Shown here one piece after another: positions 42,967 through 51,005 of a stretch of 64,000 bases of DNA. The stretch spans positions 124,001 through 188,000 of the forward strand of contig NZ_LZIF01000118.1 in NCBI RefSeq assembly GCF_001667145.1, written 5' to 3'. Position numbers and translations under genes: made by a program. The notes under the pieces were generated by a model. The model was not told the DNA's origin. It did no database searches and saw only the letters and a list, made by a program, of their open reading frames with translations. The stretch comes from Mycobacterium sp. 852002-51971_SCH5477799-a (GTDB lineage: Bacteria > Actinomycetota > Actinomycetes > Mycobacteriales > Mycobacteriaceae). The stretch's first letter is position 1, and every line of letters begins with the position of its first letter.

Positions 42967-43866
42967 ATCGCCACAGACGCTGCTACCAATATCGCCCTGG
43001 TCGGTCCCGGCGCCGTCGGCACGACGGTCGCCGCGCTGCTGTACCGGGCGGGCCATTCGGTCATGATGTGCGGCCGCACCCCGCGCGACGCCATCGAACT
43101 GCGGCCGGACGGATCGGATCCGATCGTTGTTCCCGGGCCGGTGCGCACCGATCCCACCGAGGTGACCGGGTCGGTGGACATGGTGCTGCTGGCCGTCAAG
43201 GCCACCCAGAACGACTCGGCGGCCGGCTGGCTGGCCAGGCTGTGCGACGTCCACACCATCGTCGTGGTGCTGCAAAACGGCGTGGAGCAGGTCGAGCAGG
43301 TGCAGCCGCACTGCCCGCGCTCGCCCGTCATCCCCGGGATCGTGTGGTACTCGGCCGAGACCCACCCCGACGGCTGGGTGCGATTGCGCACCGAGGCGGC
43401 CCTGGTCCTGCCCAGCGGGCCGTCCGGGGAGACCGTCGCCGAACTGCTGCGCGGCGCCGGTTGCCGGGTGGACTGCGACCCCGACATCATCACCGCGGCC
43501 TGGCACAAGCTGCTCACCAACGCGTTGGCCGGGTTGATGGCGCTGGCGCGGAGGCGGTCCGGGATGTTTCGCCGCGACGACGTCGCCGCGCTGTCGCGCC
43601 GCTACGTCGCCGAGTGCCTGGCCGTCGCGCGGGCCGAGGGCGCTCGGCTGGCCGACGGGGTGGTCGACGAGTTGGTCGACATGTTCGGCAACGTTGCCGA
43701 AGACCTGAGCACGTCGATCCTCACCGACGCGGAACACCGGCGCCCGATGGAATGGGACGTCCGCAACGGCGTGATCATTCGCAAGGGCCGGGTCCACGGG
43801 CTGGCCACGCCGATCAGCGACGTCGTAGTGCCCTTGCTGGCCGCGGCCAGCGACGGCCCCGGCTAA
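42967..43866 (+). CDS. Ketopantoate reductase-like protein (Rv2573-like), start codon ATC?
   Basis: A protein of up to 299 residues resembling 2-dehydropantoate 2-reductase. The N-terminal Rossmann motif IALVGPGAVGTTVAALLYRAG is intact in this frame, and later motifs include LLAVKATQND, VVLQNGVEQ, and the catalytic-Lys segment AAWHKLLTNALAGLM. No ATG, GTG or TTG exists in frame between the stop at 42928 and the ATG at 43063, which lies past the nucleotide-binding motif. Starting at ATC 42967 would give Met-Ala-Thr-Asp-Ala-Ala-Thr-Asn before the first strand, with a strong Shine-Dalgarno at 42946-42954. True PanE function is uncertain because distant homologs are common. Confidence 0.7.
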   Translation: MATDAATNIALVGPGAVGTTVAALLYRAGHSVMMCGRTPRDAIELRPDGSDPIVVPGPVRTDPTEVTGSVDMVLLAVKATQNDSAAGWLARLCDVHTIVVVLQNGVEQVEQVQPHCPRSPVIPGIVWYSAETHPDGWVRLRTEAALVLPSGPSGETVAELLRGAGCRVDCDPDIITAAWHKLLTNALAGLMALARRRSGMFRRDDVAALSRRYVAECLAVARAEGARLADGVVDELVDMFGNVAEDLSTSILTDAEHRRPMEWDVRNGVIIRKGRVHGLATPISDVVVPLLAAASDGPG

Positions 43867-43875
43867 GTTATTGTC

Positions 43876-44373
43876 ATGTTCCCCTGCGAACGCGTCGATA
43901 CCAGCTTCACCGACACCGCACCTTTCCGGTTCAGCAACAGCGTCGACCTGGCGATCACGCCCGAGCAGCTGTTCGAGGTGCTTTCCGATGCCCAGTCCTG
44001 GCCGCGGTGGGCGAAGGTGATCACGAAGGTGACCTGGACCAGCCCCGAGCCGCGCGGCGTCGGGACCACCCGCGTCGTCGAGATGCGCGGCGGCCTCGTC
44101 GGCAACGAAGAATTCCTCGCCTGGGAACCGTTCACGCACATGGCATTTCGGTTCAACGAATGCTCGACCCGATCCGTGGCGGCATTCGCCGAGGATTACC
44201 GGGTCGAGGTCATCCCCGGTGGCTGCCGACTGACGTGGACGATGGCCCAGAAACCGGCCGGCCCGGCGAAGCTGGCGATGGTCGTGGTGGGCCCCCTGCT
44301 GAACCTGGCGCTGCGACGCTACCTGCGCAACCTGCGCAGGTACACCGATTCCCTTGCGACCCGGCAACATTAG
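43876..44373 (+). CDS. SRPBCC (polyketide cyclase-like) protein (Rv2574-like)
   Basis: A 165-residue START/SRPBCC-fold protein: FRFSNSVDLAITPEQLFEVL, DAQSWPRWAKVITKVTWTSP and a C-terminal helix (PLLNLALRRYLRNLRRYTD) that caps the hydrophobic cavity. Such proteins bind lipophilic ligands. It lies nine bases after the ketopantoate-reductase-like gene and nine before the metallopeptidase gene, all on the same strand. Ligand unknown. Confidence 0.8.
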   Translation: MFPCERVDTSFTDTAPFRFSNSVDLAITPEQLFEVLSDAQSWPRWAKVITKVTWTSPEPRGVGTTRVVEMRGGLVGNEEFLAWEPFTHMAFRFNECSTRSVAAFAEDYRVEVIPGGCRLTWTMAQKPAGPAKLAMVVVGPLLNLALRRYLRNLRRYTDSLATRQH

Positions 44374-44382
44374 GAGAGTGTC

Positions 44383-45261
44383 ATGACCTTCAACGAGGGC
44401 ATGCAGATCGACACCAGCACGGCATCCTCGTCCGGCGGGGGCGGGATGGGAATGGCCGTCGGAGGTGGTGGCCTCGGGCTGCTCATCCTCATCGGGGCGC
44501 TGTTTTTCGGCGTCGACCCCGGTCGCGTCATGAACTCCCAGCAGACGAACACCGGCGGGTACTCGGCGCCGGGCTTCGATCTGAGCCAGTGCAGAACAGG
44601 CGCCGACGCCAACAAGTACGTGCAATGCCGCGTGGTCGCCACGGGCAACTCGGTGGACGCGGTGTGGCATCAGCTGATGCCGGGTTACACCCGCCCCCAC
44701 GTCCGGCTGTTCAGCGACCAGGTGAGCACCGGGTGCGGACCGGCCACCACCGACGTAGGGCCGTTCTACTGCCCGGTGGACCAGACGGCGTACTTCGACA
44801 CGAGCTTCTTTCAGGATGTGCTCGTCAAGCAGCTGCATTCCAGCAATGGGGCTTTTGCACAGGAGTACGTCGTCGCCCACGAATACGGTCATCACGTGCA
44901 GCAACTGCAAGGCACCCTGGGCCGCTCCCAGCAGGGAGCCAAAGGCGCCGGCGGCAACGGCGTACGCACCGAGCTGCAGGCAGACTGCTACGCCGGTGTC
45001 TGGGCGCACTACGCCGCCACGGTCAACCAGAAGGACGGCACGCCGTTCCTGAATCCGTTGAGCGACGACGACATTCGCGACGCGCTATCGGCTGCCGCAT
45101 CGGTCGGCGACGACCGGATCCAGAAACAGGCAACCGGGCATGTCAACCGCGAAAGCTGGACCCACGGCTCGGCCGAGCAGCGCCAGCATTGGTTCACTGT
45201 CGGCTATCAGACCGGTGATCCGAAGCAGTGCGACACCTTCTCCGCGCCCGACTTGGGCTAG
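44383..45261 (+). CDS. YpfJ-family neutral zinc metallopeptidase (Rv2575-like)
   Basis: A 292-residue protein with one membrane helix near residues 27-43 (GGGGLGLLILIGALFFGV) after a Gly/Ser-rich cytosolic N-terminus. The outer domain carries the catalytic HEYGHH motif (VVAHEYGHHVQQLQG, about 166-171) and the third-ligand block ELQADCYAGVWAH. Four cysteines (CRTG, CRVV, CGPA, CPVD) suggest disulfides. The family is called YpfJ/KPN_02809. The ATG follows TAGGAGAG. It converges on the DapA-like gene. Substrate unknown. Confidence 0.88.
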   Translation: MTFNEGMQIDTSTASSSGGGGMGMAVGGGGLGLLILIGALFFGVDPGRVMNSQQTNTGGYSAPGFDLSQCRTGADANKYVQCRVVATGNSVDAVWHQLMPGYTRPHVRLFSDQVSTGCGPATTDVGPFYCPVDQTAYFDTSFFQDVLVKQLHSSNGAFAQEYVVAHEYGHHVQQLQGTLGRSQQGAKGAGGNGVRTELQADCYAGVWAHYAATVNQKDGTPFLNPLSDDDIRDALSAAASVGDDRIQKQATGHVNRESWTHGSAEQRQHWFTVGYQTGDPKQCDTFSAPDLG

Positions 45262-45266
45262 CCGTT

Positions 45267-46148
45267 TCAGGCCAGCAGGTCCTGTAACTCGGCGCGGCGC
45301 TGCTCGTCGAGTGGCAACAGCGGTGCGCGCGGGTCGCCGACCGGGAAATCGAGCAGCTCCAGGCCGGCCTTCACGGTGGTGGCCAGCCCGCCGGCGACGA
45401 TGAAAGTGAGCAGCGGGTTGAGGTCGTCGTAGAGCTTTTGCGCGGTGTCCAGGTCTTGCGCAAGCACCGCCTCGTACAGGTCGATGCAGGGCTGCGGCCG
45501 CAAATTCGGTGCGGCCGTGCACCATCCGGACGCTCCGGCCTTCAGCGCGTCGAGCACCAGCGGGTTGCTGCCGTTGTAGAAGGGCAGCCGATTGCCGGAC
45601 AGTTCGGCGATGCGCTGCATGCGGGTCAGGTCGCCGGTGGATTCCTTCACCATGGTGACGTTGTCGATGCTTTCGAACATGCGCACCAACAGTTCGGGGG
45701 GCATGTCGACACCGCTGGTGGCCGGGTTGTTGTAGGCCATGATCGGGATGGAGATGGCGTCACTGATGCTGCGGTAATGCTGGAAGATCTCGCGCTCGGT
45801 GAGCTTCCAGTAGGACACCGGCAGAATCATCACCGCGTCGGCCCCGGCCTGCTGCGCGTACCGGGCGCGCCGAATTGTCTTGGCGGTGGTCACATCTGAC
45901 ACCCCGACGATCGCCGGGACACGGCCGGCGACGGTGGCGATGGTGGTGTCGACGACGGTGTCGAATTCGGGTTCCTCGAGGTAGGCCAGTTCGCCCGTGC
46001 TGCCCAGCGGTGCGATCGCGTGAACATCGGCCGACACCAGCCGCTCGACCAGCGCGGCCAGCCTTTCGGTGTCGATACCCTTCTCGGAGAACGGAGTCAC
46101 CGGATAGGCGATGATGCCGTGGATCGGGGGCTCAGACGGTTGCGCCAC
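45267..46148 (-). CDS. DapA-family aldolase (dihydrodipicolinate synthase-like)
   Basis: A 293-residue TIM-barrel class I lyase. The pyruvate-binding motif is IAPLGSTGELAYL, the catalytic Tyr lies in IMAYNNPATSGVDM and the Schiff-base Lys in VTMVKESTGDLTR. The housekeeping DapA of mycobacteria lies elsewhere, so this is more likely a catabolic member acting on a 2-keto-3-deoxy acid or related compound. The GTG at 46148 follows GAGGAGACCTCT. It sits 37 bases downstream of a class II aldolase gene and divergent from an XRE-cupin regulator. Confidence 0.85.
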   Translation of the reverse strand: MAQPSEPPIHGIIAYPVTPFSEKGIDTERLAALVERLVSADVHAIAPLGSTGELAYLEEPEFDTVVDTTIATVAGRVPAIVGVSDVTTAKTIRRARYAQQAGADAVMILPVSYWKLTEREIFQHYRSISDAISIPIMAYNNPATSGVDMPPELLVRMFESIDNVTMVKESTGDLTRMQRIAELSGNRLPFYNGSNPLVLDALKAGASGWCTAAPNLRPQPCIDLYEAVLAQDLDTAQKLYDDLNPLLTFIVAGGLATTVKAGLELLDFPVGDPRAPLLPLDEQRRAELQDLLA

Positions 46149-46185
46149 AGAGGTCTCCTCGGATTACGGTTGGCGGATAACGGGT

Positions 46186-46971
46186 TCAGCTGGCCAGCAC
46201 GTCGGGGTGCCGGGCCAGGGCGCGCCGGGCGTAGTAGGCGAAGTTGGCCCTGCTGCGCTGCGGTGACAGCGTCCAGTCGTGGGCTTCGCGGGCCAGCTCT
46301 TCGGGCAGTTCCCTGACCGCGCCGGCGGACATGGCGGCCAGCTGCAGCTTGGCGGCACGCTCGATGAGGATTCCCAACGAACATGCCTCCTCGACGCTGG
46401 CACCGGCGATGACGTGGCCGTGGTGCGCGAGCAGCACAGCCTTCTTGTCGCCGAGGGCGGCGCTGATGATCTCGCCCTCTTCGTTGCCGACGGGCACGCC
46501 CGGCCACTTCGGCAAGAACGCGCAGTCGTCGTAGAACGGCGTGGTGTCCATGTGGGAGACGATCAGCGGGACTTCCAGCATCGACAGCGCCGCGACGTGA
46601 AACGCGTGGGTGTGCACGATGCATTGCACGTCGGGCCGGACGCGATAGATCCAGCTGTGAAATCGGTTGGCGGGATTGGCGATTCCGTCCCCGTCGAGAA
46701 CATTGAGGTCCTCGTCGACCAAAAGCAGGTTGTCGTCGGTGATCTCGTCGAACCCCAGGCCCAGCCGCTGGGTGTAGTAGGTGCCGTCTGCCTCGGCGCG
46801 GGCGGTGATCTGCCCGGCCAGCCCCGCGTCATGCCCGGCGTCGAACAACGCCCGACACGTCAAAGCCAGCTTCTGGCGCGTGGTCAATTGCGAAACGGCG
46901 ACGTTAGCGGTCAACTGCTCGGCAGCCCTGCGCATCAGATCGGACTTCGAATCGGTGAACGTGCTGGCCAT
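46186..46971 (-). CDS. Class II aldolase/adducin-family protein
   Basis: A 261-residue member of the AraD/FucA/adducin family. The zinc-binding histidines lie in VQCIVHTHAFHVAALS and AVLLAHHGHVIAGASVEEA, with the N-terminal ARAEADGTYY loop. These enzymes cleave or epimerise sugar phosphates, or decarboxylate/oxidise small hydroxy acids. ATG 46971 is preceded by GAGGGAGCGG. It forms an operon with the DapA-like gene, transcribed away from the regulator at 47044. Confidence 0.85.
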   Translation of the reverse strand: MASTFTDSKSDLMRRAAEQLTANVAVSQLTTRQKLALTCRALFDAGHDAGLAGQITARAEADGTYYTQRLGLGFDEITDDNLLLVDEDLNVLDGDGIANPANRFHSWIYRVRPDVQCIVHTHAFHVAALSMLEVPLIVSHMDTTPFYDDCAFLPKWPGVPVGNEEGEIISAALGDKKAVLLAHHGHVIAGASVEEACSLGILIERAAKLQLAAMSAGAVRELPEELAREAHDWTLSPQRSRANFAYYARRALARHPDVLAS

Positions 46972-46990
46972 AATCCGCTCCCTCGACGAT

Positions 46991-47028
46991 ATGACACAAT
47001 GGTAGCACTGTAGGAAACCTTGTGTCAT
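46991..47028. promoter_or_regulatory. Perfect 9-bp inverted repeat between aldolase operon and regulator
   Basis: ATGACACAA at 46991-46999 is matched by TTGTGTCAT at 47020-47028, with a 20-base spacer, so the arm centres are 29 bases apart (nearly three helical turns). It fills most of the 72-base divergent gap and is the obvious candidate operator of the XRE-cupin regulator, able to control both directions. Confidence 0.65.
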
Positions 47029-47043
47029 GAGAGGGGGCCGCCC

Positions 47044-47580
47044 ATGACCGCACTGCTGCGCGCGGTCCGCAAGCAACGCGGCCTCACGCTCGAGGCGCTG
47101 GCCCAGCAGACCGGACTGACCAAGAGCTACCTGTCCAAGATCGAACGCCAACGCAGCACACCCTCGATCGCGGTGGCCCTCAAGGTCGCCAAGGCCCTCG
47201 ATGTCGACGTCGGTCGGCTGTTCTCCGAGGACGCGGCGCAGGAGAAAATCATCGTCGAGCGTGCCACCGGCAGCGCCCCCGAGGGTGAGCGCTATCGGGT
47301 GCTCGCCTCGTCACTGCTGGGGAAGACGATGTCGCCGTTCGTGATTCGCCCGACGGAGCAGCTGGCCGACGATCCCCATCCCGAGCATGCCGGCCAGGAA
47401 TTCATGTTCGTGCACGCCGGAACCATCGAATTCGATTACGGAGACCAGACATTCACGCTCGAGGCCGGCGACAGCGCTTATTTCGACGCCTCGGTCAGCC
47501 ATAAGATCCGCGCCGTCGGCGCCGCTCGCGCCGAAGTCGTCGTCGTCGCGCACGCCGAACCCGGGAGCACACCGGCGTGA
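47044..47580 (+). CDS. XRE-family regulator with C-terminal cupin domain
   Basis: A 178-residue regulator. An N-terminal helix-turn-helix (VRKQRGLTLEALAQQTGLTK, SYLSKIERQRSTPS) spans about 5-58, and a cupin domain spans about 70-175 (PEHAGQEFMFVHAGTIEFDY, FTLEAGDSAYFDASVSHKI). The cupin probably binds the substrate or product of the divergent aldolase operon. ATG 47044 has GAGAGGGGG upstream; a TTG at 47020 is in frame but lies inside the palindrome. This regulator type usually represses or activates its divergent neighbour. Confidence 0.9.
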   Translation: MTALLRAVRKQRGLTLEALAQQTGLTKSYLSKIERQRSTPSIAVALKVAKALDVDVGRLFSEDAAQEKIIVERATGSAPEGERYRVLASSLLGKTMSPFVIRPTEQLADDPHPEHAGQEFMFVHAGTIEFDYGDQTFTLEAGDSAYFDASVSHKIRAVGAARAEVVVVAHAEPGSTPA

Positions 47581-47666
47581 GCGCGACCGAGCTGTTTGAC
47601 CGGCGTCGTCGCGACGGGCGAGACGGTGTTCGCCATCAGCGAACGCGGGCTGCTTACCCGGGCTAG
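47577..47666 (+). pseudogene. Possible decayed reading frame after the XRE-cupin gene
   Basis: A GTG overlapping the regulator stop (GTGA) opens a 29-codon frame beginning VSATELFD and then turning into Arg-rich sequence. A shift of frame at that point gives a protein-like stretch, LTGVVATGETVFAISERGLL, which also soon stops. This could be the broken start of a once coupled gene, or chance in GC-rich DNA. Confidence 0.25.
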
Positions 47667-48094
47667 GCCGCGCAGGTGACGGTGGTGGTCGCGTCCTGCT
47701 GCGCGATCACCTGGCCGTCCACGGCGATCTCGCAGTGGAACGAGGCCGGACCGTTGCCCGAATCCGGCCAGTGCAGCATGCCGCTGGCGCTGATCCTCGC
47801 CGTCTGGCTCGGGTTGGCCAGGGTGGCGGTGTAGGTAACCGGCGTTCCCGCGCTCAGCGGGGCCTGCACACTGGTCGTGAACTTCGACGGGTCCGCGTTG
47901 TAGGCCGCCTGGCTGGGCGGATCGGAATTCACGTAGTTGACGGTGGCGGTCAGATTGTTGGGGCTCGTCACCGTGTAGGTCACCTGGTGACCGGGCGGAT
48001 CCGCATAGCTGGTCGCGGGCGTGAGCACCGCGCCCGCGGCCATTGCCAGCATCACCGCTGAGATCGCGCTCGCTGTCTTTTGCACGTTCGTCAT
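47663..48094 (-). CDS. Secreted protein (Rv2576c position)
   Basis: A 143-residue protein with a signal peptide (AISAVMLAMAAGAVLTPATS, cleavage near SYA-DPPG) and a single beta-rich domain (HQVTYTVTSPNNLTATVNYV, PVTYTATLANPSQTARISAS, HCEIAVDGQVIAQQ, two Cys near the end). The pattern resembles MmpS-type periplasmic beta-sandwich domains. ATG 48094 is chosen because it begins the signal peptide. It is divergent from the phosphatase gene. Function unknown. Confidence 0.7.
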   Translation of the reverse strand: MTNVQKTASAISAVMLAMAAGAVLTPATSYADPPGHQVTYTVTSPNNLTATVNYVNSDPPSQAAYNADPSKFTTSVQAPLSAGTPVTYTATLANPSQTARISASGMLHWPDSGNGPASFHCEIAVDGQVIAQQDATTTVTCAA

Positions 48095-48182
48095 ATCGAA
48101 AACGCTACCGGATTCGTTAGCGGCGGTTCGTTGTTTATCGGCAGCTGTGCCCGCGGTTGGCCGGCTCCGGTATGAAGCAAGC

Positions 48183-49784
48183 ATGAGCGATGAGCCGCAT
48201 TCGGCACCGAAACGGGCCGGTGTCGCCGAAGCGCCGGTGACCCGCCGCCGCTTGCTGACGACCGGGGCGATCTCGGCCGCCCTGGGGGTGAGCCTCGGGG
48301 GCGGTGCCGTGCTGTTGGGATCCCGTCCGCAAGGCCCGATGGCCTGGCTGCAGCCCGATCGCCACGGCGCGCCACCAGTCGGCGGGCTGCACCTACAGTT
48401 CGGCAAGAACGCCGCCACCGAAGTGGTGGTGTCCTGGCACACCACCGACGCGGTCCGCAATCCGCGCGTCATGCTCGGGACGCCGACATCCGGCTTCGGC
48501 CGCACCGTCGCCGCGGAAACCCGTACCTACCGGGACGCGAAGTCGGGCACCGAGGTTCGCGTCAACCATGCGCGGCTGACCAACCTGACCCCCGACACCG
48601 ACTACGTGTACGCGGCGCTGCACGAGGGCGCACAACCCGAGCAGGGCACCGTACGCACGGCACCCATAGGACGAAACCGACTGCGGTTCACCAGCTTCGG
48701 TGACCAGTCCACGCCGGCGCTGGCCAAGATGCCCGACGGCAGGTACGCCACCGACAACGTCGGCTCGCCGGCCGCCGCCGACACCACCATGGCGATCGAA
48801 CGGATGGGGCCGCTGTTCAACCTGATCAATGGCGATCTGTGCTACGCCAACCTGGCCCAAGACCGGGTGCGCACCTGGTCGAACTGGTTCGAGAACAACA
48901 CCCGCTCGGCGCGATACCGGCCCTGGATGCCGGCGGCCGGCAATCACGAGAACGAGTTGGGCAACGGGCCAATCGGTTACGGCGCCTACCAGGCCTACTT
49001 CGCGGTACCCGACTCCGGGTCGAGCCCGGAGACCCGCGGCATGTGGTACTCGTTCACCGCCGGCTCGGTGCGGGTGATCAGCCTGAGCAACGACGACGTC
49101 GCCTTCCAGGACGGCGGCAACTCCTATGTGCACGGCTACTCCGGCGGTGAGCAAAAACGCTGGCTTGCAAGCGAACTCGCGGCGGCTCGGCGAGACCCTG
49201 ACATCGACTGGGTCGTGGTGTGCATGCACCAGACGGCGATCTCCACCGCCGACAAGACCAATGGCGCCGACCTGGGCATCCGCCAGGAATGGTTGCCACT
49301 GTTCGACCAGTACCAGGTCGATCTGGTGGTGTGCGGTCACGAACACCACTACGAGCGCTCACATCCGCTGCGCGGCACGCTGGGGACCGACACCCGCACT
49401 CCGGTACCCGTCGACACGCGCAACGATCTCATCGACGCCACACGGGGAACGGTGCATCTCGTCATCGGCGGGGGCGGCACCTCGGCACCGAGCAACGCGA
49501 TGTTCTTCCCCGAGCCACGGTGCCGGGTGGTGACCGGTGTGGGCGCGTTCGACCCAGGGCTGCAACGCAAGGCTCCCATCTACGTCCTCGAGGATGCCCC
49601 ATGGTCGGCGTTTCGCGACCGCGAAAACCCTTATGGCTTCGTGGCTTTCGACGTTGACCCGGGTCAGCCCGGGGGTAGCACCACGATCAAGGCGACGCAC
49701 TACGCGCTGCGGGGTCCGTTCGGTGAAGTCGCCGTCATCGACGAATTCACGCTCACCAAGCCGCGCGCCGACAGGGTCGGCTAG
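48183..49784 (+). CDS. Purple acid phosphatase-like metallophosphoesterase (Rv2577-like)
   Basis: A 533-residue exported phosphatase. The N-terminus has a twin-arginine-like signal (TRRRLLTTGAISAALG) before a hydrophobic helix. A purple-acid-phosphatase N-terminal fibronectin-like domain covers about 60-155. The metallophosphoesterase core follows with ligands in SFGDQS, LINGDLCYANL, AAGNHENELG, VVCMHQTAIS and VCGHEHHYERSHP, which together hold the dinuclear metal site. ATG 48183 is chosen over the longer frame, which runs antisense through the upstream gene. The phosphate ester hydrolysed is unknown. Confidence 0.88.
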   Translation: MSDEPHSAPKRAGVAEAPVTRRRLLTTGAISAALGVSLGGGAVLLGSRPQGPMAWLQPDRHGAPPVGGLHLQFGKNAATEVVVSWHTTDAVRNPRVMLGTPTSGFGRTVAAETRTYRDAKSGTEVRVNHARLTNLTPDTDYVYAALHEGAQPEQGTVRTAPIGRNRLRFTSFGDQSTPALAKMPDGRYATDNVGSPAAADTTMAIERMGPLFNLINGDLCYANLAQDRVRTWSNWFENNTRSARYRPWMPAAGNHENELGNGPIGYGAYQAYFAVPDSGSSPETRGMWYSFTAGSVRVISLSNDDVAFQDGGNSYVHGYSGGEQKRWLASELAAARRDPDIDWVVVCMHQTAISTADKTNGADLGIRQEWLPLFDQYQVDLVVCGHEHHYERSHPLRGTLGTDTRTPVPVDTRNDLIDATRGTVHLVIGGGGTSAPSNAMFFPEPRCRVVTGVGAFDPGLQRKAPIYVLEDAPWSAFRDRENPYGFVAFDVDPGQPGGSTTIKATHYALRGPFGEVAVIDEFTLTKPRADRVG

Positions 49785-49795
49785 CGCGGTTGCGC

Positions 49796-50824
49796 TCAAA
49801 ACAACGTCGGCTGAACGGGTTCCGGCGCCGGCGCGACCGGGGCCGACTGCGAGAAGGGGCGATGATCGCCCGCCAGTCGATGCTTGGCGATCAGCGGTGC
49901 GACCCGTTCCCGCAACATGGCCCGATAATCCTGCGGCAAGTAGGCACCGCGCCGGTACAGTTCGCGATAGCGGCCGACCAGCTCGGGATGCGAGCGCGCC
50001 AGCCACCCCATGAACCATCCCCGGGTCGAACCGTGCAGATGCAGGCCGAAAACCGTGACGCTGCTGGCACCGGCCGCCGCGATCTGGCCGAGCAGCGCGT
50101 CAAGGTGCTCGACGGAATCTGTGAGGTGCGGCAGCACCGGCGCGACCATCACATGACAGTCCAGACCGGCGGCGCGGATGGCGCTGATCAGGCCCAGCCG
50201 GGCCTGCGGTGTGGGGGTACCGGGCTCGACGTCCTTGTGCAGCTCTGGGTCGCCGACGGCCAGCGACACCGCGACCGAGACCGGAACCTGCGCCGCGGCA
50301 TCCGCGAGCAGCGGCAGGTCGCGGCGCAGCAGCGTGCCCTTGGTCAGGATCGACAGTGGCGTGCCCGACTCGGCCAGGGCGCCGATGATGCCGGGCATCA
50401 GCGTGTAGCGTCCCTCGGCCCGCTGGTACGGATCGGTGTTGGTGCCCAGGGCGACGGTCTCGCGCTGCCAGGATGGCCGCCGCAGCTCGCGGCGCAGCAC
50501 CTCGACGACGTTGGTCTTGACGACAACCTGGGTGTCGAAGTCGTTGCCGCAGTCCAACTCCAGGTATTCGTGGGTGGGCCGGGCGAAGCAGTACCGGCAG
50601 GCGTGCGAGCAGCCGCGGTAACCGTTGACGGTATAGCGGAACGGCAACGCCGACGCGTTCGGCACCTTGTTCAGCGCGGACTTGCACACGACCTCGTGGA
50701 AGGTGATCCCGTCGAACTGCGGCGAGCGCACGCTGCGCAGGAAGCCGATGCGTTGCAGCCCTGGCAGCGCCCCGTCCTCGACCGGCTTCCCATTGACCGC
50801 GACGGCCTGATTCGCCCACCGCAT
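49796..50824 (-). CDS. Radical SAM protein, Rv2578c family (SPL-like)
   Basis: A 342-residue radical SAM enzyme. The cluster motif is Cys-x3-Cys-x2-Cys in GYRGCSHACRYCFARPTHEY, followed by GTNTDPYQRAEGRY and PLSILTKGTLLRRD, typical of the spore-photoproduct-lyase-like group. Start ATG 50824 (MRWANQAVAVNG) fits the family. A perfect LexA-type box lies ten bases upstream, so it is very probably DNA-damage inducible, as reported for the M. tuberculosis gene. The repair substrate is unknown. Confidence 0.88.
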   Translation of the reverse strand: MRWANQAVAVNGKPVEDGALPGLQRIGFLRSVRSPQFDGITFHEVVCKSALNKVPNASALPFRYTVNGYRGCSHACRYCFARPTHEYLELDCGNDFDTQVVVKTNVVEVLRRELRRPSWQRETVALGTNTDPYQRAEGRYTLMPGIIGALAESGTPLSILTKGTLLRRDLPLLADAAAQVPVSVAVSLAVGDPELHKDVEPGTPTPQARLGLISAIRAAGLDCHVMVAPVLPHLTDSVEHLDALLGQIAAAGASSVTVFGLHLHGSTRGWFMGWLARSHPELVGRYRELYRRGAYLPQDYRAMLRERVAPLIAKHRLAGDHRPFSQSAPVAPAPEPVQPTLF

Positions 50825-50833
50825 ACCCGCTAT

Positions 50834-50849
50834 TCGAACATCAGTTCGA
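50834..50849. promoter_or_regulatory. LexA (SOS) box
   Basis: TCGAAC-ATCA-GTTCGA is an exact match to the mycobacterial SOS consensus TCGAAC-N4-GTTCGA and lies ten bases upstream of the radical SAM start. A weaker copy, TCGAAC-ATAG-ATTCGG, lies at 50888-50903. Confidence 0.85.
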
Positions 50850-51005
50850 GCACTAGTCAAGCGCCGCGGCGGTGGGCGATCACGTCTTCGAACATAGATT
50901 CGGTTATCACAACGGGTACGGCATCCCCAACCGAACGCGGCGAACGCAGGCCGGAATCGAGGCTAAGCTGCGGGTCGTATCGCCCCTACCCGGCTGCGAG
51001 GACAC

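Noticed and set aside
42962..43066. GTG with good Shine-Dalgarno spacing as start of the ketopantoate-reductase-like gene
   Set aside because: It is in a different frame from the Rossmann motif and stops after 34 codons.
42874..45218. Long open frames on both strands (711 and 716 codons) over the 43-45 kb genes
   Set aside because: They overlap three genes with clear domain motifs (ketopantoate reductase-like, SRPBCC, HEYGH peptidase) and translate to Arg/Gly/His-rich noise.
48021..48182. Longer N-terminus for the purple acid phosphatase
   Set aside because: The extension lies in the divergent upstream gene and would bury the Tat-like signal peptide.
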